DNA of 64,000 nt from Sthenelais limicola (lineage: Eukaryota > Annelida > Polychaeta > Phyllodocida > Sigalionidae), in the NCBI GenBank assembly GCA_942159475.1, contig OW804095.1:68290773-68354772 (forward strand), given 5' to 3'. Within the stretch, counting starts at the first letter, position 1. Every line of letters starts with the position of its first letter. Positions 1 through 12,000 of the stretch are shown here, piece after piece. A program made the translations under genes and the position numbers. The notes beneath the pieces were generated by a model. It ran no database searches and had not been told where the DNA came from. It worked only from the letters and a program-made list of their open reading frames with translations.

Positions 1-2693
1 GGAAAGGAAGAATAACATCAGAGAAAAAGCTTTTAATTCAACAGAGAAAGTCAACAGTATTTCCCACTGCCATTTAATTTGTATTTTACCAATTACATTT
101 GATTTTGTTTCTATTTAATGACTGTAAAGTTTAATTTGACTTTTGGAACGTTATGAGGCAGTCCTTGCGACGGGACTGAGGAAGCCACCAATATCTTACA
201 TCGACAACATATAGCAATATTTTTTCAGGGCATCTTGACATGTGATTACACATACATGTACCCAACAAATCCTTTCAACATTATATTAGGTGTGGAGATA
301 AAGCACACCTCTGATAAAGCAAACATATTTAATCATTGAGTTATGGCTTCATTTCAACCAATTTCAAGATCCATTCATGGCTAATCTAATTGGCCTATCC
401 ACTTCATGTAATAGGTCGTGAACCTTATTCTATTATTTTCATCTACCTGATGGGTTTTTCATTATGCTCTTCGAAAGTCTACTATAGCCACAGAAGGATA
501 CCGCCCTCTAATCTGTTGTTCATTAGATTGTTTCAAACCGCCAGACAGTCCTATTTCTATGAAAAGGAGGACTATTTGCACGGCTCACAGATTGAAACAC
601 CTTCGCCGTCATGGCAAGGTAGAAAGCGATTGTGAAAATTGTGAAATACAAAAGGGGCTCTAGGGGTGGTAAAGAAATGCTATCAAAGATGTAGTTATTT
701 ATTGTAGTATGGCTTGATTTGCCAACAAGCATTCAACTGTTTTAATTCAATGATCAAATACCTGTGTTCAAAGGACGGGTATACTTAGGATGGTGAAATC
801 TTATTATCTCTACCTAATGTGACGGCTCTCCTGGTAAAATAAATTGTAAACCCTAGGATGTATGCTCTGATCTGTGAGCATCGTGTCGGTAACAACGTAT
901 TACTTTGATCAAAGTTGTACAGTGATCAGTGCAGGAAGTATTATAGCTGACATATATAATATATATTATATAAGACGGTATGATAGGGTGTGACAAATTG
1001 GAGGCAGAGAACGGTGACGAAATATCACAATGACAATACAGGTAAGGACAACTTGTTGCGATGCACGATGAGTATGGCTTAAATATAGGAAATTAACACT
1101 ATTCAGATTCACAAGGTACAATTTACACAATCCTCTGAATCACCGACTTACCCATTCAATGTATTGTCACACCCGCAAGCTGTTTCGATGGCTGCTTTGC
1201 TATAATAGATTGAATAGGCCAAACAAACGACAGGGAAAATGAGCACAGGACCAACTACGCTTACATGGAGAATGTCATGAGATGGGATGAGATTGGTATT
1301 CATCTTTTCTATGACATTAGTTACAATGGTTTATGGGACAAATAGCTACACATTTAAAATTACACAAAAGAAAATGAAAGAAATGAATTTAGATGAACAG
1401 AACCTGACCGATGTAACACAATTTATATATTTAACATTTATCACCTTAGCAGAGTCTATCAATTCTATTTTTGGAGAAAACCATTTGCTCTACCTAGTAT
1501 ATTAGTTTGAAACGCCAGCTTATTCCGAGTACTTATGTCTTACTTTTCAGGTCCTTTTCGTAATAAACAAGCAAAATCAAATCGAAAATATCAAGGTAAA
1601 GCTGTCTATACTGCCACATTATATTTTTCTCAGGGTCCCATAACAGCAGCTAACATATGGACGACATTTTATCGAAGGTTACCTAATGTTAACGATTAAT
1701 TTGATGAGTCACTCATACGTCATATCTCTAAACAGCACCGGGTTGAAATGAAATGGATTCCTGGTGAGACAATACTTTTACTCAAAATTGTATTTGAGTT
1801 GGGAAATCCCCATGATAATGTAATTCACCTGCACTTGCCTGTACCTAAGTCTAAAACCATTAGTATGGCTAAGCATACTTGTTTGTGATACATTGGACTG
1901 ATGATTCCCTAAACCATGATTAGTTCGTATAGCAAATGGCACGATGGAGGGTTCAAACTGATTGAGACTCGTCAAAAAACTGGACGAACCCCGAAGGGGT
2001 GAGTTCCCGTTTTCTGACGGGTTGAGATCAGTTTGAACCCAAACAGAGTGCCATTTGCTATTTATTACACACTCTATTAGGATGTTAAAAAGTAGATTTA
2101 ACTTGTATAGCCTATAGTCTAGCTCGAGGAGGCTTGTTTCACCGCAATTTGTAGGCCTAAGTTACGCGGTCGGGACGACGTCATCTGGCCTACGCTGCAC
2201 CAATGAAATTGCGTCTTTACCCGAACTGATCACGTATGCAGTTTGGGTCAACCGAACTGCACCCCCAAACTGCACCTTTCTAACTGCTCACGTGTGTAAT
2301 AAAGGTTACATGTGCATGTTATAGATGACAAGAAGCTTACCTTTCTATCTGGGCGTTGTTTCATAATGAAATTTGTCCCAAATGGGATGTTTTCTACCTA
2401 ATTCCTATGTCCCTGATTATGAAACAAGGCCCTGCAATCCTACCATTTAAGAATTAAGTAAAGCTCACTAAGACTGTTAACACTGGTAATGACAAGGGAG
2501 AGGTAATGAAAGGTGTGTGGTTCACTGAGGGCCCTCTCGTCCTTTAGGGTCCAACATACCGGTCTTGTGCTATTCTCAAACTTGCATGGAAAGAAATTAT
2601 AGCACCTTTCTATGGAGGCTATTCCTAACTACGGGACCATTCCATTGACGCTGTTTGAAAATAATCATGATTACTAAGAAGTGTTTTACTCAC
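1..2693. other. Presumed TRPC intron 6 (gene-free)
   Basis: No exon encoding the TRPC pore helix, S6 or TRP box was found on the minus strand, so this stretch is taken as the 5' end of an intron of more than 2.69 kb. Open frames here are short and unlike any known protein. It contains a perfect 20-base AT palindrome at 953-972 and the foldback repeat at 1929-2061. Confidence 0.55.
1929..2061. repeat. Foldback (long hairpin) repeat, copy A
   Basis: The two ends are inverted copies: atagcaaatggcac near 1929 and gtgccatttgctat near 2048-2061. Further in, gggttcaaactgat is inverted as atcagtttgaaccc, and the gtcaaaaaac / gttttctgac blocks pair. The centre is a small GC hairpin (accccgaaggggt, 1988-2000). 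The whole 133 bases can fold into one long imperfect stem. A related copy in the opposite orientation lies near 18.1 kb, so this is a dispersed family, probably a small foldback or MITE-type element. Confidence 0.7.
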
Positions 2694-3061
2694 TTGGCGA
2701 GAGTTTTATCACAGGTTTGGTCGCATTCTCTGTTGTTGAGTGTGGCGTTTAGACACGCGTCGCACTCCTTCTGCTTTTCCTGGGAGTAGTAACCATAAAG
2801 TTGATTGAGGCCGCATGCGAATGAGACGACAACTAATACTAAGATGACGGCCAACTTGAGTATGTCATTGATCATCCTGCCTAAGGAGATCTGTAAAGGC
2901 CCTAGATGCGGGCTCACTGTGAAGATGTAGACAAGTTTGAGAGAACTGAAGATGTTCGCCGATGCGAACAGAGCCTCTGATACTAGGTTTGGGTCAAAAG
3001 CGTCCCATTGTTCGCGCGGCGCATACGCTGCAGGATTGTTATCCCGAATTTCTTGTTGGAC
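2694..3061 (-). CDS. TRPC: TRPC coding exon 6: S4, S4-S5 linker, S5 and pore turret
   Basis: Residues 481 to about 602. Acceptor TTTTTTGCAG|GTC, donor GCCAA|GTGAGT (phase 2). [19 protein letters not shown] is close to fly [25 protein letters not shown] (about 532-543) is the TRPC S4-S5 hallmark. [23 protein letters not shown] is S5. The following turret has four cysteines (C580, C583, C593, C597) and a possible N-glycosylation site N585-A-T. The exon stops before the pore helix. Confidence 0.95.
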
Positions 3062-6000
3062 CTGCAAAAAAGAAAGGTTAGATAATTATTCCTTTACCAT
3101 TATACCTCTCTAATTCAGCGCGAATCATGTCTTGCAATGAACAGGGCAATGCTAAGAACCCATCCATGATATAATCCACATGCTTCGACGGGATCCGAAA
3201 AAGCGATCTGATAATTAATGCATTTATAGAGTGATTGGTGATTATTCAAGGTCTTGGTTTAAGCTAGACTGTAAAATTAGCAGGTCGTAAATAATCCCCA
3301 TTTGTATCCATCTGTAATGACATAGGTTCCAAGCTGTGTCACTTGCAAACCGTCATGTACACATGTATTCCGTCAGGCAATACGTACTTTCTTAACATTG
3401 AACTTGTCCAAACTAGACATAATTAAAAGATTGGACGGACCAATAATACACCAATAAAGTTACGCAATACTCTATCAATATTGGAGACTGAGCATCGATT
3501 GAAGGCAGATTTACGACCTCTTGAATGCATACATGATTACACAGCAAACACTATCTGCATAAATCTGTGATTTTATAGAACGTTTCTTTTCTACGAATAT
3601 CCTGCTTTCTTGTAAAGTAACGGCGTTATAGTGTATCTCCTGTAATAATTATATTACAACCAATATTTCTAGGTCGAAATCTAGTGCACTTACCATGACA
3701 TAAGCTACAAGCTTAAGTGTGAATGTTGCTATATACAATGAGTTGGTGATGAAATCTAGAATATTCCACATGTCTTTAATATACGATTTCAGACCTTCGT
3801 CCCATAATTGCTTAACTTCTGTCCATACTAGACCTAGAAATGATAGGAACAGTGGGGTTAACCCTACATCTGCTATCGGTCGAAACGAAGGTGTGGTACT
3901 ATTGTCATAGAAAATAGATTAGATTAGATAGATAGATGAGGGCATGATATATAGCGCTTCATTTAACATACCAATTTATAAACAAGAAAATAACACTAGT
4001 TCTCTGTGATAAAATGCTCTCAAAAAGACTTTAGTTTCCAAACTATTTAAAATAATATTGGTCTATAATCGGTAGTGTACGAACAAAAACACTTATCGAA
4101 TTGAAAGATTAATAATTATTATTACATAGATAGACACATAGGCTAAAGTTACCTACCAGCGACATAGACTATAATAACCCATTCTATAGCGGTAGGCGGT
4201 GTACCCCGCTTGTCCCTACTCTGATCAAACGACGTTCCCAAGTCAAATATAGCGTCTAGTCTTTGTGATGCAAGGACGAGGACAACTGCAAGACAGCCAC
4301 AATGAATTTGATATATGATAACCTTTAATAACTAACAGGAATTAGATTGGTAAAAAGCGTTTAAAGTATTACTATTAGATATATGGAGTATCAAGCAAGC
4401 AAGAGATAAATTTATGAATCCTATAATAAAGAATAATACTTTTGCTTTTATAAAGCTTTTCACATTTAAGTTGTGTATTACTATTAGATTTGGTTAATAC
4501 CACCACGAACGTTTACTCACATAAAAAGAGTAGATATGATGCACTGTGTGATATAAACTTGATGAAGGGCCGGCGTAAGAATCTGCCCAGTGCCGTTTTA
4601 GGGAAGAATAAATAGAGTAGAGATAGTACGGGGAAAGTGAGTGACACCGTTGCACATAAAAGAATCTTCAAAGCGATGTGTTGGCGGCGGAACCCCGGTA
4701 AACCTTCGTACCAGAGTGACGCAAGCAATTGTTGACAGTTGGCGTGTGCTACAAACTAAAAACACAGAGAACAAAATGAATGGTTACTTGTTGAAGGATT
4801 TATATACATTATCAAATGGCAAGATATCGACAGTTAAATATTTCACCTTGAAACATTCTACAAATCGATATCTAAAAGTTTAGATCTTTCTAAATATTTT
4901 CTATTATAAATTGCTAATAAATTATAAATACCTCTTGTGACTAAATACTGTTTCAATGACATCATAGCATGGAAGATTAATTTCTTCTTAATGTCCTAAT
5001 AAACTTCATAATTAGGTTCGTTGTATATAGGAAGATGATTATGATTATTGTAAAAAAGTTAATATAAGCGATATTATGGAAAACATTTGATGTCTCTAAT
5101 TTACAAAATAGACAAAAACAAGAAATCGCGAGTCCATCATCATTGTCAAAACAAAATTGACAAAATAAACATTCACAACCCTCCCTAATTCCTTGAAGAT
5201 ATTTGATTCAAACCTTTTTCTGTTTGAACTTGATAGCAAGCTTGAGCCGCGCTAGGTTCATTCTATCACCACTCTCAGAGGCAGGACCATTTGGGTTATG
5301 ATTAAGTACTGTTTCCAACTCCTTGGAACCTCTAGTCTGATCCAACAAGGCTACGGCAAAGTCTTGACATTGCTTCGCAAGGCCTTCATATTCAACTTTG
5401 AACTCATTCTCCAAGCGGCTGAGCCTTTTCAGTTCCCAACTCAGTTCGAAAGCAGTAAGAATAGGGTCCTTGCTTGAGAGTGCTATGAGAGAAGCGCTTG
5501 CCAAGGCACGGTAGGCATTGATTCGTGAGCGAGAGTGATTCAAGCTGTCTTCGGTTGCTTTCGTGATGCATTCAGTACAACTACAGCGTACATCGTGCGG
5601 TTTTGGGATGCGGTCGCCCCTGTCCAATAGTATCTTGATGATCTCATAGTTGTCACGATGCGCTGCCAGGATTATCGGGGTGATGTCAGGCGTGAACGAA
5701 CTGGACGGCACACCCCCAAGGAATCCCTGCAAGAAGATGTCACACCAAACCATTGTGAATTGTGGCATCTGATAAATCCTGAGGGGACAGTAGGGTCAGT
5801 CAAAGTTGTATCAACATGCAGGCAATCTTGTTACAGAATTGGAATCAGATGTAAAACCTCGCTATAGATTAAAATTCATAAACAAAATTAAAACCCATGC
5901 CCGAATTTGTGTATTGAATGTTTGGAGAGATTTGATGAACGTCTGAATAAGGAGAAAGATTTAAAGAGAAATTAAGATGTGACTTTCTATCTGTTAAGGG

Positions 6001-9000
6001 ATTTCATTTTTCGTTTGCAATGCTTTAAACGTGACATGTTTTCTTATTTAGTTGCATCGAGAGAAAAATTAAACATATATATATGAATTAATCAATGTTA
6101 ACTTTTAGGAGCATTGCAATTCCAACCATATGCCACGAAAAGAAGATTAGATATATACTAAATAAACAATATTGGAGATATGGATCTGCAGTTTTGAAAT
6201 TCACATTTCAACTAGTCTAAACAAAGACTAACACAAGTACATAAACTAGTGTTATTTAAAAAAGATATGACTCTGGGTCACCGGGAAATGACGATAAGTG
6301 TATTGAATAAATAGCAACACAATTTTTGTTATTATTCATAAACATGCAATCAATCAGTTCGATCTTCTATCATCATAGATACCAAGGTATTGTAAGGAGA
6401 GAAATGCAAAACATAAGGAAGAAATAATAATGCAAAACAAATTTCCATAAGTTATCTTACATATGGAACAGTTGGATTGATTACTACATCACGGACCTAG
6501 CCCCCCCCCCCCCCCCAAAAAAAAAGAATTATAAATAAAGCGATCATTTCTAACGTTATGACTGTGTAATGATCACCATCCGTCTCAAGAAGGAGGGAAA
6601 GGAGTAGAAATCAATTGTTTCATGCTTCTCCCTTGGGGAAGAAAAGGCCATTCTATCATGCTCTATATAAAAACCTACCTTCGCCTTTGCGATTTAACAA
6701 TAAGAAGAATCATCCGGTCATTTAAATAGTAAAGCATTTTCGGGGCATAAAATACAATCCTGCAGGTTCAATGTTCTCCACACAAAACGGATGATATGTT
6801 GATCTGTTACAATATTCTTGTCTATTATACTTTATGTATTAATCACGAATATTAAATTGCAACATTTGTTCTTTCTACACACTCTCCAGGGCATTTTAAA
6901 ACATTAGATTCGTACCAATGCATGCTACTACCAATTCTCAATTCCATGTCGCATCAATTTATGTGTTTGAAAGTAGAAACCGAACCATTAAGAGAATGTT
7001 TTCAGGGCCTTTTCTTTGGATTTTTATTTCAATACACAATAGTCATGTGGGTACATATGTTGGTTTGGGATTAAAATGATATTGTGATGAAATGGTAGAT
7101 AAATGGTACAGATGTAGACATTGATGTTGATACATACCCTTGTATTTATACATGTACATCAGTTAGTTTAGTTTATATATATATTTCATTCAAATCAAAG
7201 CAGTTACAATGAGTAATTCGGAAATGGTCTAGTGACCCTCTGCTCATTCACAGCTTTTCCTAGCCGGCCAATCGTTTCACTCACATAAAATCAAAATAGC
7301 ATAAGATTCTTAAATCTAACAATGGTTGTATATACTCCTATTATATCAGAGTTTTGATATTACAATATTACTTTTTTATAGGCCTGAAGTCGTTTTAATT
7401 TTGTATAGTAGGATATCCAGCTGGTGCTTATCCAGCTAGCCTTGGATTTCTTTACCTCATCACAAATTTTCTTTTTCTTTGCCTAAATATTCAACTTTTC
7501 ACTATTCATACTCATCTCATTTTGTTTGATGAGTCTAAGTGTATTCTTGATCTATGCGTATAAATATAACATGCGGCCCAAATTATGTTTACTAATTTTT
7601 CTTTCTATACAATTCACATTTTTTACCGTAAGTTACCTGTACTGGGTTTGTCAACTTACTTCGGTATCCAAAACATCCTGTCACTGAGAAAAGTCAGTGT
7701 ACAGTTACATATATATTTTTACTTCAGTAATGTAATTAATGCATTACAGTATTAACAATCCAATTAGCCATCCAATGGTTAATGGTACATATCTCACACA
7801 ACAACTGAAACAAAATATCCCGTCTTTCCTCCCCCCTATCCCCTCCCTCCCTTGTTTTCTGTTATTCAGATGGTCCCTTCCCGATCCTATCGCTATATCA
7901 ATCTTGTTTCAACTGGTTATTACATTTCCAGTGTATCTTATCCCACACTTACATTCTAAGACATGGTTAATCATACAATGAATGATGCGAGTAACAATTC
8001 AAACCAATAAGTTGTCATGTGATCTTAAATGCGGATCGTAACATAGGTGATACTTGTGCTTCAAGTAGCTCCTGAACTCCTTTCTAGTGGGAGTATTTTG
8101 TACCTCATCGTCAAGTCTATTCCACAATTGAGGCATATTAAATAAATAAGATTTCTTGAACATTTCGTTTTTTGGATGTGGTACAATTAATTTTTTCCCT
8201 TTGGAGAGCCTCCTAAGGCAAAGCTGTCTATTGTCAACATTTTCTACTATTCTTGAGTGGATAAAAGCCTTCTCTAACATATGTTTTTCTCTCCTTGTTT
8301 GAAGGATCGGAATATTGATGATTACATGAATATCTTTTGTACTTGTTAGTACAGGGAGATGTAAAGCTATCTTGAGAGCCGAATTTTGGAGTGATTGTAA
8401 TTTCTTAAGATGATTTTGATTTGTTGCACTATAGAATATGTCCCCATAGTCAATTATGGGGAGGACCATGGTTTTGTAAATCAGCATTATTGTATCCTTA
8501 TTGCAAATATTATATAGCTTAGAGAGTGCTTTTATTTTTGCTCTTACAGTGTTTTCTTTCTTGACCATAAATTTGTTGAAGTTTAGTTGTCTATCAATTT
8601 CAATTCCTAAATACTTGTAATCGTTAACATTTTCCAATTGTTGATCTTGAATAACATAATGTGTAATGTTTTTTCTATTTTCTCTGGACCTTACTGTAAG
8701 GCTTTTGCATTTTCTAGTATTTAATGAAATTTTATTAACCGCACACCATTTTACTATATTTGTTAGATCTTCTTGTAACAAAACTATACGTAAACCCACC
8801 TCCTTTGTTGTTTATCTTTAGTTGTGAGGTTACATATCCCCGATAGCACAAATACGGTGGTTGGTCTGTCGATCATGATGGTACTTTTGGCCCTTTTAAC
8901 TAACGAGACAGTGTCGGCACCCAGGGCGACAAAGACTCTATAATCAATGTCCGCTGCCTTGCTACGTATGATGTTATCCAAACCTGTTCCTCTCGAGTCA

Positions 9001-12000
9001 CACAAAACTATTAATTGTCGTCTAGGTTGATGCATCACAAGGATTGTAAATAGTCCATAGGTAGAGAAAACACTCAGTATTATTGGTATTGTTTCTTGGA
9101 TCTCAACTCCGATCTAACTTGACCCAGCATTCGACCGAATCTGTTTTCGCCGAGACCTTTGTTTATCTTAACGGCCACACGTTCGCCATCTGTGACAAGC
9201 ACGCCCTGCACACGTCTACGGATGCCCCACTTTTTAGAAGTTGTGGTTTCATAAAAGTGGGAATTTCCTGTATCCAGTAGCATTTTCCTGCAATATTTAT
9301 TACAATGGAATTTTTGCAAGACGAGTTTCTTGAGAATATCCTCGTTGACCCGTTTCCATTCCGCCTTTTGCTGCGGGCTAGCTGCGGAATCAAGTTTGTC
9401 ACCCATGTTTTTTACTTGGGCGGGGCTTCTCACTTGTCTCATCTTCCACGCTACTTCCGGTTTCTTGAGAAACATCGCTTTTCGAGCTTGATAAGCGTGC
9501 TCGACAGATGTGTAATTAATTCTGTCTACTTCTATCGGACAAGGAAAGAAATTTGAGAATGGGCTATTTTCCCCGCTGAATCCAATTCCACCATCATCAG
9601 TGGGTATGTGTGCAACATCTACTGGTCGACATCCTAGAGGTAATTGATGAGCATCTTTACGAGAATAAATCGTGTTGTTTATTTTGATGTGACTTAGGAT
9701 TAACACTGCATCTACTTTTTTTAATCGTAATAGTTTATGACATTCGGTGAGCATCCAGTGCCCTTTCTCATTTTTGTTGGGTTGGTATTTGTTGAACCAT
9801 AGGTCAACATTTGCCTTCCTACGTAGTTCTCTTGATTTATTTAGCACTAGTTTCTTTGTTTCAGGGCTATCTAATTCTAGATAAATAGCGTGTGTCAGCT
9901 GTTGCCTAGGGAGACCAACTCTGTACGCTTCCACTATTTTCTCTTCATCTATTCGCATTACTGAGTTCAGAAATTCGTGAATAAATTTCGGGGTGTTTTC
10001 TTGGGTTTGTCTCGTTCTACCATTAGCAATATTGTACTTATCCCATGGCTCAGGGATGCCTTCTAGTATAAGATGCGTCGACCCGTCAGTCGGTCGGTCA
10101 GATGTCACTACTGTTTTTACGCTCTAGATATCTCCAATGTTCTTACTCAGTCCCCCAATTTTACTGTCAAGATCTTTATATGACCCTTGGGATTTCACCA
10201 GTTCCTCCTCAAACGATTTCAGTTGTTTCCTGATATCCAGGATTGATTCATTAATATCATTGTTCAGCTGATTTATATTGGCTCTCGCTGTCACGTCGGT
10301 AGCCCCTCCATGCTTTTTAGTTAGCTCCGTCCACTTCCCAAACATGTCACTATCCTTTTTTATTTCTTTTGTAGCTTCTAAAACCTCAGGATACGAGGAT
10401 TCAATTCTCTTGATCCTTTCCTGTAATGTTTCATATCTTTTCTCGTTCCTCCTAAAATTGTTATCTATTTTCCTACTCATATGATCCAATCTGGTATTTA
10501 TAGCACTGACTTCTTGTTTGACAGCATTATTCATTATTTTGATGTAGTTTACCTTCATTTTCTGTTCTGTAATCTGTATCACCGCTCTATCTGTGACTAG
10601 ATTTACTAATTCTTCATTTACTTTCGCTGTGATTTGCTTTACCACTTCTTCGCTCAGTTTTATATCGACAGATTGTTTTTTGGTTTTAGGTAATTTATAG
10701 CATTTGCCTACTCTCCAGTTTAAGTCATTATCTGACGGCGCCGGTGCCGTGTCGTGACGTGTCCCTCGGCTGTGACTTGGGCAGTGACTTTGACAGTGAC
10801 TTAGCTTTTTCTGTGTCAGCGACTTTCTCAGTTTTGGATTCAGCATTAGCAGCTAAATTACTTTTTGATAGAAAATTTGATTTGATTTGTCCACTAGATT
10901 CCTTAGGTCTAGAATTTATGTCATTCCTAGAGATTTCGGTCTGATTTACTAATTTGTCGGACTTTTCCCGAGTAACCTTCATTGCCGTATTCGCTTTGTC
11001 ACTGACATCATTTGACTCGTCCCTGACAACCCCTGTTTTTGTACTGTCATGATCTGACACTTGATCTACTGATGCATTTTCCTCCCTATTTTGATCATTA
11101 GAGGTCCTTATTACTGGTTCCTCCTGTGCTTTTCCAGGATAACAGTCTTTTTCCACAATTTTCCTGTTTTCTCCTACCTTTTTTTTATCGTTGTTTTCCA
11201 GTTCGTGCTCATTTACATTTTTTCTCACGACGTCCATGCCAACGTCCATGATCGTCGTGGCCATTCTCTTCGTTGGCAGTGACGAATTTCTTTCCTTCTC
11301 CATTTTCTCAGTGTTGACACTATATAGTGCTTCAAAGCTCTTGTTATGCTTTCTTGATTTGCTTATGATGATTTTTGCCGATTAAATATATAATATAGCT
11401 TCTTCTCCCGTTAGGTCATCGCCCTAATTAATTCACACGGCTCTCTGGATAATCTGGCTGTCCCGCCATTCACCTGAACTACCCTTTCCATTCTACTTGA
11501 TTACAGATCACAAGCACCAAAATATAGCAACATAACTATTCAGCCACAATGGTTTATGTGTCGATCATTGCCTCCATAAATGAACGATTTACTCCGGCGC
11601 CTATAAATCTTTCTCTGCTTCTATTAACATCCTTTTCGCGTGGGACGTTGTTCTGTGCTCCGAATGAGATTAACAATTATTTAGCTATATGGATCCTCAT
11701 TGCCAAATTTGTGGGATATATATTATATGCTAATCACAGCCTGTTCTGTGGAACCAAGTTGTTTTAATACTGTGTGATACGCTTGTATTTTCTGTGGTTA
11801 GAAAAGCTCTTTCAATCAAGGCCATAGATTAGACCTCACTCATACTAAAAATCTTTGGAAGGTATTATCTAAGTAAGGAAGAAAAGACAAATATATTTAA
11901 CAAATATATTTATGAATGCTTTTGTTCGCGTAATGATCTGAGGTGATATACACCTACACACTTTCATCGGTCTGCCTTCACAGGTGAGTGGATGATCTCT

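Larger units (their letters stand above)
7999..11303 (-). mobile_element. Decayed, internally deleted non-LTR retrotransposon (LINE) in TRPC intron 1
   Basis: Minus-strand order is ORF1 (11303-9080; coiled coil, RRM, NADAR), then an ORF2-like frame starting at 9038 with an SGNH-esterase-like sequence, then the C-terminal part of a reverse transcriptase (to 7999). The endonuclease and catalytic RT palm are missing. The frame jumps directly from the esterase start into the RT thumb near 8790-8800, so an internal deletion is inferred. ORF1 has one frameshift and one stop. Limits given are those of the coding remnants; the true ends were not found. It lies in the same orientation as the host gene. 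Confidence 0.85.

Noticed and set aside
3834..3900. Longer version of TRPC exon 5 using an upstream AG
   Set aside because: The nearest upstream AG in phase adds residues without TRPC homology; the acceptor at 3835-3834 gives a gapless match across S2.
4513..4728. Independent start at the ATG in TRPC exon 3
   Set aside because: Homology ([11 protein letters not shown]) extends upstream in frame to a clear splice acceptor at 4757-4756.
6501..6525. C/A run as an element's poly(A) tail
   Set aside because: No element end, target duplication or coding remnant abuts it; it is simple sequence.
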